64,000 nucleotides of DNA from Methanobrevibacter gottschalkii DSM 11977 (GCF_003814835.1 NZ_RKRG01000001.1:496001-560000); one strand, 5' to 3'. Counted from the first letter of the stretch, positions 18,658 through 28,404 are shown. A program made the numbers and translations. Notes: generated from the sequence alone by a model not told the origin.

Positions 18658-20340
18658 TTATAATCTATCCATTTTTTCAAAAGGTAATAGTTTTTCAATT
18701 GCTTTAACTTCAACATCAATTCCTTTTTCTTTTATTGCACCAATAGTATTTAAACCACTGCCTGTAACAATACCAAAATTATAATTGTCTGCTTTTGCAT
18801 TGTATGTTACTTCTCTTGGCTTTCCAATTTTATATATTGAAAATCCAATATTGTTTAAAATCTCTAAAAGTTGGACACTATGCTCACGAGATATATATGG
18901 TATCTCTTTAAAACTAGCTAAAATTTTGTTAGATCCATTATTCCTAGTTATTGATGTCATATTTTTAGCTAAAAATATTTTATGAGGATCTTCTGTGGAT
19001 CCGTTGTATGAAATTAGGTCAATAAATAATGGTGGTTCGGTCAGTTCAAGTAAACCGCCATATTTTGGGTTACTCATGACGCCATTGTCTATTAAAATTC
19101 CATCAATACTTAAACTACAGATTGTTGCAATGCCTATTTTTGAATCATTAGTTGGATGGTTAATTAATTTATAATAAGGATTAATATATTTTGGATTATC
19201 ATTGTATGTTTCTTCCATTACAGATAATGATTTGTCTATTTTATCTTTATCAATAAAAGAAACATTGGATATGATATCTCCTTTTCGTTTTTCAATGTCA
19301 AAATTGACTTGTTGTATCAAATTCCATGTTTTTGAAAGTAAAAATGATATTTTTTGTTGAGGAGTAGGTTTTATATCTTTTAAAACGGGTTTAATCTTTG
19401 AGGTTATTGGAGACAAGGTTTTAAAATCTTTAATTTCCTCTGCTATTTTTATTTCAATATCCTGATTCTGTTCTTGAACTGCACAAAATGGTGTGATTCC
19501 ACCAACTATTGATATTCCAACCATTCCTTCAGGTACAGAAAGTCCTAAAATATCTTTTTCTTCTTCAGAAATAGCTATTACACCACCAATTCCTATTTTA
19601 TCTAATTTATTAATGATATTTATAGCTTTTTCTCGTCCGATTCCAGGTATTAATCTGAAATTTGCAGGTATAATTCCTTCACCATTTTCAACTACATCCA
19701 TGATTGATGTGCATCCTTTTGCTGAAAATGCTTCAAGTGGGGGAACAGATGTTTTTTTGTAGGATATTAATTCAGTAAATTTGACAGGTTCAGAATCTTC
19801 AATTTTTAGTAGTCCTCCATATTTTGGTTGTGAAGGAATTCCCTCATTAAGCAGCACTCCATCAATTGTTGTTCCACATAATGTTGTTACTTCCATTTCA
19901 CCATTATTGCCAATACGATTTAAATTAACATAAGGGCTAACAGAAAGGTCACTTTGGATAATATTTTTAATTATATCAACTGATTCTTCATTATAGATGG
20001 TGGAGGTATTGACAACAACTTTTCCTTCTTGTGTCATATAGTTGAAGTCAGTTAAATATATCATTTCTTCAAATTTTGAATAAATGAAGTCAACTTGATC
20101 ATAAATCAATCCTTTTTCTAATTTTTCAAGACCAAGTTTTGTAATTTTTCTTCCAGAATTTCCAATTCTTTCAGTAAAACCTTTTTCATCTAATATCTGC
20201 ATATGATATCTGACTGCACGTTCGCCAAGATTAAATCCTTTGTTTTTCAGTTCATCAGCAATTAATTTGGAACCAGTAGGTTTTTCCTGTTCACTCAGTA
20301 TCCTTAAAATTTCAATCATTCGATGTTCCGATTCTGACAT
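18658..20340 (-). CDS. nrpR: Nitrogen regulatory repressor NrpR
   Basis: This 560-aa protein has an N-terminal winged helix (HRMIEILRILSEQEKPTGSK, about 6-70) and two copies of the NrpR effector domain. Both contain IDGVLLNEG/IDGILIDNG and PKYGGLL motifs (about 85-300 and 330-555). NrpR represses nitrogen-assimilation genes and is released by 2-oxoglutarate. It lies immediately downstream of glnA in the same direction, and the glnA promoter carries a GGAA-N6-TTCC operator, so it probably controls, and may be co-transcribed with, glnA. Confidence 0.93.
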   Translation of the reverse strand: MSESEHRMIEILRILSEQEKPTGSKLIADELKNKGFNLGERAVRYHMQILDEKGFTERIGNSGRKITKLGLEKLEKGLIYDQVDFIYSKFEEMIYLTDFNYMTQEGKVVVNTSTIYNEESVDIIKNIIQSDLSVSPYVNLNRIGNNGEMEVTTLCGTTIDGVLLNEGIPSQPKYGGLLKIEDSEPVKFTELISYKKTSVPPLEAFSAKGCTSIMDVVENGEGIIPANFRLIPGIGREKAINIINKLDKIGIGGVIAISEEEKDILGLSVPEGMVGISIVGGITPFCAVQEQNQDIEIKIAEEIKDFKTLSPITSKIKPVLKDIKPTPQQKISFLLSKTWNLIQQVNFDIEKRKGDIISNVSFIDKDKIDKSLSVMEETYNDNPKYINPYYKLINHPTNDSKIGIATICSLSIDGILIDNGVMSNPKYGGLLELTEPPLFIDLISYNGSTEDPHKIFLAKNMTSITRNNGSNKILASFKEIPYISREHSVQLLEILNNIGFSIYKIGKPREVTYNAKADNYNFGIVTGSGLNTIGAIKEKGIDVEVKAIEKLLPFEKMDRL

Positions 20341-20393
20341 AAAAAAGCCTCTCAGTCAATATCCATTTAAAAAATTAAAAAACAATATTTTGA

Positions 20394-21752
20394 TCAGATA
20401 TCTAAATATTTTTTCTGTTCGTATCCAAATACTTGAACACGGTATTCATCCCATTCTTTGTATTTAAGTTCTAAGAATTTTTCACTTACATGAGAGCCTA
20501 ACGCATTAAGAATTAATGGATCTTCTTCAAGTGAGTGGTATGCTTCCCATAAACTTGTTGGCAAGACTTTAATTCCTCTTTCAATTCTTTCTTCTTCACT
20601 CATGCTATAAATATCAAGTTCTACAGGTTCACCCGGGTCAATCTTATTGACAATACCATCAATACCCGCTTCAAGCATAACAGTAAATGCTAGGTATGGG
20701 TTACATGCAGGATCAGGGGATCTATATTCAATACGGGTTGCTTTTCCACGTGCTGCCGGAACTCTAATTAATGCAGATCTGTTTCTAAGACCATATGCTC
20801 TGTAAACCGGCGCTTCATAACCCGGAACTAAACGTTTATATGAATTTACTATAGGGTTGGTAATAGCAGTAACTGCTGGGGCATGTTTTAATAATCCTCC
20901 CATGAAGTAAAGAGCATCTTTTGAAAGTCCATTTTCAGAATCAGGGTCTGAAAATAGGTTTTTATCTCCTTTAAATACGGATTGATGACAGTGCATTCCA
21001 CTGCCACTTACACCGAAAAACGGTTTTGGCATAAATGTTACTCTATAATCTAATTGATCGAAAGTCGCCATGTTGTCTACAATAGCTTTAATTGCTTGTT
21101 TAAATGTAATTACTGCGTCTGCAGTTTTAAGCGCATCTTTAAATTTAAATGCAATTTCATTTTGGCCGGGAGCTACTTCATGGTGGGATGCTTCAACTTC
21201 AAAGTCTAGATCTTCTAAGTTTAATGTTAATTCTCTTCTGAAGTCAGGTCCTTTATCGAGAGGTTCAACATCAAAGTATCCTGCATTGTCATAAGGCATA
21301 GGATATCCATTTTCATCAATGTCTACAATAAAGAATTCTGGTTCAGGACCAATATTGTATTTTAATCCCATTTTTGCAATATGGGATAATGATTTTTTAA
21401 GTACTCCTCTTGGATCTCCTGCAAATGGTTTTTTCTCAGGAGTCCATACATCACAGATAAATCTGCATGTTGCAGATTCCTCCGGTCTCCATGAAAGTCT
21501 TGAATATGTGTTAATATCTGGTTTTAAAACTAAATCACTGTCATTGATGCCAACAAATCCTGCAATTGATGAACCATCAAATAACATACCTTCGTTGAAC
21601 AGTTCACTCATGTCATCTTCAGGATTGAATGGTATTACAATGTTTTTTACAGTACCATTAATATCAACAAATTGTAAACGGATAAATTTAATATTGTCCT
21701 CTTTCATTATTTCGGTTATTCTTTCGATTTTTTCTTCTGGGATATCGCTCAT
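20394..21752 (-). CDS. glnA: Glutamine synthetase type I
   Basis: This 452-aa GlnA has the class signatures FDGSSIAGF, the [10 protein letters not shown] metal-site motif, and [10 protein letters not shown]. The C-terminal adenylylation-type tyrosine segment is not obvious, consistent with archaeal enzymes regulated by direct binding. It makes glutamine from glutamate and ammonia. The ATG at 21752 has GGAG about nine bases upstream; an in-frame ATG at 21767 has no ribosome site but cannot be excluded. The NrpR operator lies about 50 bases upstream, and nrpR follows. Confidence 0.93.
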   Translation of the reverse strand: MSDIPEEKIERITEIMKEDNIKFIRLQFVDINGTVKNIVIPFNPEDDMSELFNEGMLFDGSSIAGFVGINDSDLVLKPDINTYSRLSWRPEESATCRFICDVWTPEKKPFAGDPRGVLKKSLSHIAKMGLKYNIGPEPEFFIVDIDENGYPMPYDNAGYFDVEPLDKGPDFRRELTLNLEDLDFEVEASHHEVAPGQNEIAFKFKDALKTADAVITFKQAIKAIVDNMATFDQLDYRVTFMPKPFFGVSGSGMHCHQSVFKGDKNLFSDPDSENGLSKDALYFMGGLLKHAPAVTAITNPIVNSYKRLVPGYEAPVYRAYGLRNRSALIRVPAARGKATRIEYRSPDPACNPYLAFTVMLEAGIDGIVNKIDPGEPVELDIYSMSEEERIERGIKVLPTSLWEAYHSLEEDPLILNALGSHVSEKFLELKYKEWDEYRVQVFGYEQKKYLDI

Positions 21753-21799
21753 TAAATCAAGCTCCATAATAAATTAATCATGATTAATTTAACATAGTC

Positions 21800-21813
21800 G
21801 GAAAATATTTTCC
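21800..21813. promoter_or_regulatory. NrpR operator at the glnA promoter
   Basis: GGAAAATATTTTCC is a perfect GGAA-N6-TTCC palindrome, the operator form described for NrpR in methanococci. It lies about 28 bases downstream of a TATA box (TTTATATAC, 21841-21849 on the minus strand), covering the expected transcription start. Confidence 0.8.
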
Positions 21814-22006
21814 ATTGCATGTTATATCTTAATCTATTAGTATATAAACATTTGTAAAAAATAGTTATATATTGGCATTATGCAAGTTTTAGTATATTAA
21901 TGTATAGATTTTATATTTTTTAATAGAGTTATTAATATTAATTTATGATATAAGTATATTTTTGTTCAAATCAATATACAAAATGAATAAAATTTTGATT
22001 TAATGT

Positions 22007-22759
22007 TTAGATTTCTTCTAGTAAAAATGAACCTAAATCCAATAAATCAAATGTTAAAATTTTTGGGGCAACAGTAACTTTTCCAACACCAGTAATGATT
22101 TTATAAGCTTCCATCGCTTGAAGACAGCCAATTAAATTTGGGGTTGGCCCGATAACTGGCGGCGTACCTGATGTAATATTTTTTAAACTTTCAGTGACTT
22201 CTTCAGTTAAGTCTTTCCCAAATGATGGGAGGTTGAACATTTCTTCATAACTTTTAGTATTGGGCAAGAATGTTGTAACTTGACCAAGAGTTCCATGAAT
22301 GGCTCCATGTATGAATGGAATTTTTTTCTCAATAGCTTTTCTTGATGAAATGACTCTTGTTAGGACATTGTCAAGAGCATCAATAACAATGTCTGAATCT
22401 CCAATAATCTTATCAATATTGGTCTCATCGACATGTTCATTAAATCCAGTTACTTTTACATATGGATTTATTAACCTGACTTTGTCTTTTGCAACTTCAC
22501 TTTTGGCTATTCCAATACCATTTAAATTTGCAAAATTCTGCCTATTTAAGTTTGACATGTCAAAGGAATCTTCATCAACTAGAATAATTTCTCCAACACC
22601 CATTCTTGCAAGCATTTCAATGGTTTGACCTCCAATACCACCACATCCAATCACAGTAATCTTAGTATCTTTAAATTTTTGTTGTTCGCTTCTTGTAACA
22701 ATACTCATTTGACGGGAGACTATTTCCCAATATCCGTCACCTATATATCTTGTTGGCAT
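22007..22759 (-). CDS. ThiF/MoeB/HesA-family adenylyltransferase (E1-like)
   Basis: This 250-aa protein has the E1-like nucleotide-binding motif VIGCGGIGGQTIEMLARMGVG, the adenylation-site arginine in NLNRQNF, and DALDNVLTR. Such enzymes adenylate the C-terminal glycine of small ubiquitin-like sulfur carriers (MoaD, ThiS, SAMP). The CxxC pairs that bind zinc in MoeB are absent, as is the usual sulfur-transfer cysteine position, so the reaction is uncertain. The downstream position next to an Fe-S aldo/keto reductase gives no clear pathway. Confidence 0.82.
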   Translation of the reverse strand: MPTRYIGDGYWEIVSRQMSIVTRSEQQKFKDTKITVIGCGGIGGQTIEMLARMGVGEIILVDEDSFDMSNLNRQNFANLNGIGIAKSEVAKDKVRLINPYVKVTGFNEHVDETNIDKIIGDSDIVIDALDNVLTRVISSRKAIEKKIPFIHGAIHGTLGQVTTFLPNTKSYEEMFNLPSFGKDLTEEVTESLKNITSGTPPVIGPTPNLIGCLQAMEAYKIITGVGKVTVAPKILTFDLLDLGSFLLEEI

Positions 22760-22771
22760 TTTTTCACCTAT

Positions 22772-23938
22772 TTAAAAATGATTAAATTCACTACCAAAGT
22801 ATTCGTATACTTTTTGAAGTTCTTCTGGAATATTTAACATTTGTGTACAGAATGGTATGCATTCTCCACAGTTTATACAACTATCTGCTCTTGAATCATC
22901 ATCTATTAATGTGAAATATTGCATAGCACTAGCTTTAGGATTCTGCATCATGTGTGCAATATTATATTCAGTTAAACAATTTATTATATCAACACCATGC
23001 GGACAAGGCATGCAGTAACCACACCGGGTGCAACTGTTTCCAAGAAAAGTTCTATAAGTTCTTGCAACTTCCCTTATCAATTCCTGATCATTTTCACTTA
23101 TTTTATCTTCAATAGATGCAATTCTAACATTTTCTTTAACTTGATTTAAACTGTTCATACCGCTGAATACACAATCAACATCATTTCTATTCCATAAATA
23201 TTGCAATGCCCATTCAACAGGAGTTCTTTTCTTTTCTGCTGTAGACCATAATTCTTGAACTTCATTGGGGATGTTTTGAACAAGTCTTCCTCCACGAAGA
23301 GGTTCCATAACCATACTCCCCATATTGATTTCTTTTAAATAATTAAGGCCCATTACACCTGATTGGTAATACTCATCAAGATAATTCATCTGAGTTAGTG
23401 CAACTTCCCATTTAGGATATTCATCAAGTATTTCAATTAAATAATCTATTTCAATATGGGATGAAAATCCAACATGTTTGATTTTACCACTACTTAAACA
23501 ATCATCTAAAAAATCAAGCACTTCCAAATCATGTACCTTATTCCAATCCGGAACGGTTAGTGAATGTAGGAGATAAAGGTCAATGTAGTCTGTTTGCAAT
23601 TTTTCAAGTTGAATATCTAAATAATATTCAAAATCAGTTTTCTTTTCTATTAACCAGGATGGTGATTTTGTTTGTAGTAAGATTTCATCTCTTAAATTGT
23701 TTTCTTTTAGAAATTCACCAAGAAATTTTTCACTGTTTCCATTACCGTCGATTCCTGCGCTGTGGTAAGGGTAAGCTGTATCAATTATATTAATTCCATT
23801 TTCAATTCCATAACTTAACATTTCAGATGCTTCTTGCTTATCAATATCTGCATTGGAATTGATTGTAGGCAATCTCATAGTTCCAAAACCAAGTCTTGAT
23901 ACTTTAAGACCAGTTTTTCCAAGTGTATTATATAACAT
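22772..23938 (-). CDS. Aldo/keto reductase with C-terminal ferredoxin domain
   Basis: This 388-aa protein has an AKR barrel (LGFGTMRLP; Asp-Tyr catalytic region IDTAYPYH; DLYLLHS) and a C-terminal dicluster ferredoxin domain, CTRCGYCMPCPHGVD and CINCGECIPFC. The family is widespread in anaerobes; physiological substrates are mostly unknown and ferredoxin may replace NADPH in part. I start at the ATG at 23938 after TTGAGGTTTGAA; an upstream in-frame ATG at 23962 lacks a ribosome site. It is followed 12 bases later by the ThiF-like gene. Confidence 0.85.
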   Translation of the reverse strand: MLYNTLGKTGLKVSRLGFGTMRLPTINSNADIDKQEASEMLSYGIENGINIIDTAYPYHSAGIDGNGNSEKFLGEFLKENNLRDEILLQTKSPSWLIEKKTDFEYYLDIQLEKLQTDYIDLYLLHSLTVPDWNKVHDLEVLDFLDDCLSSGKIKHVGFSSHIEIDYLIEILDEYPKWEVALTQMNYLDEYYQSGVMGLNYLKEINMGSMVMEPLRGGRLVQNIPNEVQELWSTAEKKRTPVEWALQYLWNRNDVDCVFSGMNSLNQVKENVRIASIEDKISENDQELIREVARTYRTFLGNSCTRCGYCMPCPHGVDIINCLTEYNIAHMMQNPKASAMQYFTLIDDDSRADSCINCGECIPFCTQMLNIPEELQKVYEYFGSEFNHF

Positions 23939-23993
23939 TTCAAACCTCAAGTAATTTAACAATTGTTTATTATTTTGATAAAAAGAGTATAAA

Positions 23994-24020
23994 ATTATTA
24001 TTATTATTATTATTATTATT
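23994..24020. repeat. ATT trinucleotide microsatellite
   Basis: About nine tandem ATT units lie in the gap between the aldo/keto reductase and tRNA-Met genes. Slippage at this site would not affect a gene. Confidence 0.9.
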
Positions 24021-24074
24021 TGAAAATAAGTTTTTTAAAAAATAAGTTAGATGAACTTCCTGGGATTTTTAGGA

Positions 24075-24184
24075 TGCCGGGGGCGGGATTCGAACCCGCG
24101 ATCTCACGGTATCCCAGGAATACGTCAGAGCACTGCATTATTACCCTATGAGCCGTGCGCTCTAACCAGCTGAGCCACCCCGGC
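24075..24184 (-). tRNA. tRNA-Met(CAU), elongator type, with 36-nt intron
   Basis: Read on the minus strand: acceptor GCCGGGG (5' end 24184) pairs with CCCCGGC ending at 24076, with discriminator A at 24075. The D arm is GCTC...GAGC, the anticodon stem CACGG/CCGTG, the anticodon loop CTCATA-A with CAT, and the T arm GCGGG-TTCGAAT-CCCGC. The loop is broken between positions 37 and 38 by 36 bases (24111-24146), the canonical archaeal intron site. The exonic length is 74 nt and CCA is not encoded. The acceptor begins G-C rather than the initiator form, so I call it elongator. Confidence 0.93.
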
Positions 24185-24568
24185 ATCTAACAATAATATA
24201 TTATTACTGTATTATATTTATACTTTTTGTTTTTTGGGGTTTTTATTAAAATTATTATAATTTACAGATTTAATTAATGTTTTTTTAAATTCCTTTTTAC
24301 AAATATCTGTTTTTAATACTGATTTTGAATTTTAAAAAGTATTTTTTACAATTCGTCTGTTTAATTAATGTTGTTTTCATTTAAATTTAAAATTTTATTA
24401 AAACACATTCAATGCCTATTAATTGGAATAATATGGTATTTTTTAAGTATTTAATTGTCGTGTATTATTTTATTTATTATTTTTTTATTCTGAAATAAAA
24501 AATAGTATAATTTAAAGGTTATAAATAATATAATTATTACTGTATAATTCTTATTAGGAGTAATTTTT
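24185..24568. other. Gene-free spacer between tRNA-Met and SAH hydrolase
   Basis: About 384 bases, very AT-rich, without a supportable gene. TTTAATTAATGTT occurs twice. A TATA-like GGTTATAAATAATAT near 24518-24530 probably drives the next gene. Confidence 0.6.
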
Positions 24569-25819
24569 ATGAGTAAAGTTAAAGATATATCTTTGGCACC
24601 TGAGGGTATCAGGAAAATTGAATGGGTTCAAAAACATATGCCTGTTTTAGAACACATTAAACAAGAGTATTTGGAGACCCAACCTTTTAAAGGCATTACT
24701 ATTGGTTCATGTTTACATTTGGAGCCTAAAACTATTAATTTAGGTTTGACTTTAATGGCAGGTGGGGCTGAAGTAGCAATGACTGGTTGTAACCCATTAT
24801 CCACTCATGATGATGCAGTTGCCGGTGCTGCTGATTTGGGTTTAAATGTTTATGGTTGGAGGGAACAAGATGATGAAGAATATTATCAAACTATTAATAT
24901 GGTACTTGATCATAAACCCGATATAATTATTGACGATGGTGCAGACATGATTATGGTGCTTCACAATGAAAGGACTGAATTATTAAGTCGTATTAAAGGA
25001 GCTTGTGAAGAGACTACTACTGGTGTGCACAGATTACAAGCAATGCATGCTGATGGGGCATTAAAATTTCCAGTTATTGCTGTAAATGATGCTTATACTA
25101 AATATTTATTTGATAACAGATATGGAACTGGTCAATCAAGTTTTGATGCGATAATGGGAACAACCAACATGGTAATCGCAGGAAAAACAGTAACAATCTG
25201 TGGTTATGGATGGTGTGGAAGAGGACTTGCACTTAGAGCTGATGGTCTTGGTGCAGATGTTATTGTAACTGAAGTAGACCCAATCAGAGCACTTGAAGCA
25301 AGAATGGATGGGTACAGAGTAATGACCATAAGGGAAGCAGTAAAGCAATCAGACTTAATCATCACAGTAACAGGTAATTCAGATATTATAAGTGGGGATG
25401 ATTTCAAATACATGAAGGACGGGTGCATGCTTGCAAATTCAGGACATTTTAATGTTGAAATCAACAGACCAGATTTAGAAGCTATTTCAACTGAGGTAAA
25501 AGAAGTACGTGAAAGTATTGAAGAGTTTACCACTAAAGATGGACGTAAGATTTATCTTTTAGCTGATGGTCGTCTTGTAAATTTATCAGCTGCACGTGGA
25601 CAAGGACATCCTGCTGAAATTATGGATATGAGTTTTGCTGTACAAGCATTATCTGCAAAACATATTCTTGAAAATGATTTATCTGTAGGTGTGACTAAGG
25701 CACCAGATGAAATCGACTACAGTGTAGCAACAATGAAATTAAAAGCTATGGGTATTAAAATTGACTCATTAACTGATAAACAAAAAGATTATATGTCTAA
25801 TTGGCAAGAAGGAACATAA
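24569..25819 (+). CDS. ahcY: S-adenosyl/S-inosyl-L-homocysteine hydrolase
   Basis: This 416-aa protein matches the SAH hydrolase family: substrate part with TGCNPLSTHDD and HNERTELLSRIKGACEETTTG, NAD-binding GYGWCGRGLA near residue 212, and the C-terminal DEIDYSVATMKLKAMGI. It removes the product of SAM-dependent methyl transfer. In methanogens the true substrate can be S-inosylhomocysteine; sequence alone does not decide. The start follows TTAGGAG. A terminator hairpin overlaps the stop codon and a DUF2119 gene starts 21 bases later. Confidence 0.93.
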   Translation: MSKVKDISLAPEGIRKIEWVQKHMPVLEHIKQEYLETQPFKGITIGSCLHLEPKTINLGLTLMAGGAEVAMTGCNPLSTHDDAVAGAADLGLNVYGWREQDDEEYYQTINMVLDHKPDIIIDDGADMIMVLHNERTELLSRIKGACEETTTGVHRLQAMHADGALKFPVIAVNDAYTKYLFDNRYGTGQSSFDAIMGTTNMVIAGKTVTICGYGWCGRGLALRADGLGADVIVTEVDPIRALEARMDGYRVMTIREAVKQSDLIITVTGNSDIISGDDFKYMKDGCMLANSGHFNVEINRPDLEAISTEVKEVRESIEEFTTKDGRKIYLLADGRLVNLSAARGQGHPAEIMDMSFAVQALSAKHILENDLSVGVTKAPDEIDYSVATMKLKAMGIKIDSLTDKQKDYMSNWQEGT

Positions 25820-25839
25820 ATTCCTTCAATTTTTATTTT
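25808..25839 (+). terminator. Terminator of the SAH hydrolase gene
   Basis: GAAGGAA (25808-25814) pairs with TTCCTTC (25821-25827) over the stop codon and is followed by T-rich sequence. Confidence 0.6.
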
Positions 25840-25840
25840 C

Positions 25841-26491
25841 ATGTCTTTTTTTAAATATATTGATAATGGTGAAGGTCCAACAAAACTATTTATTGGTGGA
25901 CTTCATGGAAATGAAGGTACCACATCTTTAAAGTTCATTAAAAGAATTAAAGATGAAAATCTATCCTCTGGACAATTCTATTTTTATAATTTTGATAAAA
26001 CTCCATATATTTCGACTGTTGATAAAGAGTATTATAAATCTGAGTTGGGTCAAAAAGTTTTAGGTTTAATTGAATATCTATGTCCTGATTTTTACACAGA
26101 GCTTCATTGCTATAATCTTAAAAATTATGATAAATTAACTTCAATGGAGAGATATAAAAAAACAGGTATTCCTCCACTTATTAAGCTGGGAAATCATGTT
26201 CTAGTTTCGTCAGTATCTCCATTAATTAGGATGACTTATTTTTCCACTGAAACCGTATGCAAAACATTGGAATTTCCGTGTTTTGAAAAATTAAACTCGG
26301 AGATTATTGAAAAATATAATTTTAACAAGAGTCTGGCAATTGAAACCTATGAAGAGTTACTCAATTTAATTTTAAGTTCACCTTCTAGAGATCATTTTGA
26401 AAGAGAAATGTTGAAAAAACATGAAAATCAGGTTCATATAGCTATGAGGTATGCAGAAAAGGTATTTGGCAAAGATTTCCCACCATATTAA
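25841..26491 (+). CDS. DUF2119 protein, M14-like zinc deacylase fold
   Basis: This 216-aa protein resembles DUF2119, an uncharacterised methanogen family. Visible features fit a small succinylglutamate-desuccinylase or carboxypeptidase M14 fold: GGLHGNEG gives His-x-x-Glu zinc ligands, ELHCY supplies the third histidine, and TLEFPCF may hold the catalytic glutamate. It may therefore hydrolyse an amide or acyl group in the cytoplasm. Substrate is unknown. It follows the SAH hydrolase gene closely, which may reflect shared metabolism or mere proximity. Confidence 0.65.
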   Translation: MSFFKYIDNGEGPTKLFIGGLHGNEGTTSLKFIKRIKDENLSSGQFYFYNFDKTPYISTVDKEYYKSELGQKVLGLIEYLCPDFYTELHCYNLKNYDKLTSMERYKKTGIPPLIKLGNHVLVSSVSPLIRMTYFSTETVCKTLEFPCFEKLNSEIIEKYNFNKSLAIETYEELLNLILSSPSRDHFEREMLKKHENQVHIAMRYAEKVFGKDFPPY

Positions 26492-26503
26492 TTGAGGAAT
26501 AAA

Positions 26504-26839
26504 ATGAATTTTTTAAATAATTGTATTATTGTTTTCCATGTTACTCATAGGTTCGTTAAAGATGTTCAAATTAAAGGGATATTGGACATGGATTATTATG
26601 GTGAAATAGAAAATCCATTACAATATTTTGATGAGGATAAAAACTTAATTTGGCATATTCCACCAAATCCTTATAGGGGAGGCACAAAGGAATATGTTGC
26701 TTATAAAAAATTAATTGAAGAATTTAAACCGGACGATGGATTTATTGAACTTTTGGCTGTTTGCGGGGAATATCCGGAATATTATCATTATGATTGGTAT
26801 GATATAGAGATGGAAGCTTTAACTTGGGAATCAATCTAA
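26504..26839 (+). CDS. Uncharacterised 111-aa acidic protein
   Basis: I do not recognise the family. The ATG at 26504 follows GAGG and the stop is 3 bases inside the convergent FEN1 end. The protein has no transmembrane segment; it is rich in Tyr, Asp, Glu and Pro, with an aromatic segment EYPEYYHYDWYDIE near the C-terminus. It lies 13 bases after the DUF2119 gene and probably forms an operon with it. Confidence 0.6.
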   Translation: MNFLNNCIIVFHVTHRFVKDVQIKGILDMDYYGEIENPLQYFDEDKNLIWHIPPNPYRGGTKEYVAYKKLIEEFKPDDGFIELLAVCGEYPEYYHYDWYDIEMEALTWESI

Positions 26840-27819
26840 AACCAAGCATCAAGACTTCCTTGCGATGAATTTAAGTTTTTAAGTTTATCTGATGCTTTTA
26901 AAACACGATCTTCGGAAAATCCATGTTCATAGCATAAAAATTCAATAATCTTATCTTTTTGAGGTTTTTCCCATTTGATTTTATAATCAGTATTTACATT
27001 ATGGTTTAAGAAGATTTCACGAACTTCATCTAAATCATGAGCTGATTCTTTTTGAAGTTCTGCTATTTTTTCTTTTAATTGACCTTTATGAGCTAATTTA
27101 AGTGCTGTTTTAGCACCTACGCCTTTTAAACCATCACAAAAATCAGTTCCAATTAATATTCCCATGTCAATTAATTCTTCTCTTGTTATATCTAATTCTC
27201 TTAGAACTTTATCCAATTGATAGAACTCTAGGTTCCCAAGATTTGAATTGACAGCAAGATTTCTAACAACTCTTTTAGCTCCAAACAATAGACAATCATA
27301 GTCTTGTGATGCAACTGCATAAGCATCTCCATTTTGAACTAAATATGCTGCTTGAGCTTCACCTTCGCCTTTTGCATCAACATAAGGAATTCCCATTAAT
27401 GTTAATAACTTTTTAGAAGATGAAATAATCTCAGGTGATAATTTCGATGATCTCATTGCAAATTTACGCGCTTTTTCAGCATCTCCTCTTGATAATGCAT
27501 CTTTGTAGATTTTTTCAGCTTCTTCCCTAACTTCTCTTCTTTTGGCTTGAGTCTCACTTTTTAGTTCGGGTGCTTTTCCATCAAAGATATAAATTGGTTT
27601 TATATCTTTTTCGACCATTGATGAGTTTCTATATAATATTCCGCTTAAATGGGATGTGATGTTTCCATTTTCATCAGTTAAGGGTCTGCCATCTCTTTGT
27701 CTGATTGTAGATAAGAATTGGAAAAGTGTATTGAATGCATCAATTGATACAGTTCTTCCTTCTAAATCTTTAAAACTAATTGATTCTGGTTCAATTATAT
27801 CTTTTAGTTTAACACCCAT
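26836..27819 (-). CDS. fen: Flap endonuclease 1
   Basis: This 327-aa FEN1 has the N-terminal XPG region (SIDAFNTLFQF with Asp27), the internal XPG region GEGEAQAAYL with the acidic metal ligands, and IGTDFCDGLKGVGAKTALKL, a helix-hairpin-helix. The C-terminus ends QGSLDAWF, a PCNA-binding PIP box. It removes 5' flaps in replication and repair. The start follows GGTGTAGAAA. It converges with the gene before it with a 4-base overlap and lies 13 bases downstream of the chorismate-lyase-like gene. Confidence 0.94.
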   Translation of the reverse strand: MGVKLKDIIEPESISFKDLEGRTVSIDAFNTLFQFLSTIRQRDGRPLTDENGNITSHLSGILYRNSSMVEKDIKPIYIFDGKAPELKSETQAKRREVREEAEKIYKDALSRGDAEKARKFAMRSSKLSPEIISSSKKLLTLMGIPYVDAKGEGEAQAAYLVQNGDAYAVASQDYDCLLFGAKRVVRNLAVNSNLGNLEFYQLDKVLRELDITREELIDMGILIGTDFCDGLKGVGAKTALKLAHKGQLKEKIAELQKESAHDLDEVREIFLNHNVNTDYKIKWEKPQKDKIIEFLCYEHGFSEDRVLKASDKLKNLNSSQGSLDAWF

Positions 27820-27832
27820 TTTCTACACCTAA

Positions 27833-28396
27833 TTATATTTCTGTAAAATAGCTGATTGGGAACACTTCTTTAATCCACATTAATATCTTGTCATGGTTGA
27901 TAATGACGTAGTCTCTTGCAAGCATGTCTTCGTCAGTGCCAAATAATTCCTTTAAAGTTTCATTAGGTTTTTCAATGTATATGTTATTGATTTCTCTTCT
28001 TGATTCGATATTGTAGTTTTTTAAGATTCTACCAATTGGTATATCTGCTCTGATTAAATCAGCACAAACTTCTTTAGTGCATCTAGATAACGGAATGTGT
28101 GATATTGCATATATTAAAGGCTTCCCGTTTCTATGCATTATAACTTCACGGTAATTAATTTCATCCCCTTTATTAACATTGACTAATTTAGCATGATATT
28201 CGTCCGCATCCTCGAAATGCTGATCAAGGGTAGACAATGTTATTTTCCCATATAAAACATCTAATATTGCTGTAATTGATCCGTCAGTTGTTAATAAAAT
28301 CTTTTGAGTATTTGAGAAATTTTTACCATATTCTTGTTCTACTTGAGTTATCTTATCAATAAGACCTCTATTTGCTTCATTTTTCGGCTCAGACAT
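27833..28396 (-). CDS. Chorismate-lyase-like protein (4-hydroxybenzoate synthesis)
   Basis: This 187-aa protein belongs to the DUF98/UbiC-like family. A Methanocaldococcus member converts chorismate to 4-hydroxybenzoate, precursor of the methanopterin side chain. Family features include TTDGSITAILDVLYGKI, the polar core YREVIMHRNGKPLIYAISHIP and the repeated C-terminal IPIGRILKNYNIESRRE. The gene sits between homoaconitase and fen, nine bases from homoaconitase, so it groups with coenzyme synthesis genes. Function by homology only. Confidence 0.75.
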   Translation of the reverse strand: MSEPKNEANRGLIDKITQVEQEYGKNFSNTQKILLTTDGSITAILDVLYGKITLSTLDQHFEDADEYHAKLVNVNKGDEINYREVIMHRNGKPLIYAISHIPLSRCTKEVCADLIRADIPIGRILKNYNIESRREINNIYIEKPNETLKELFGTDEDMLARDYVIINHDKILMWIKEVFPISYFTEI

Positions 28397-28404
28397 TTAA
28401 ATCA

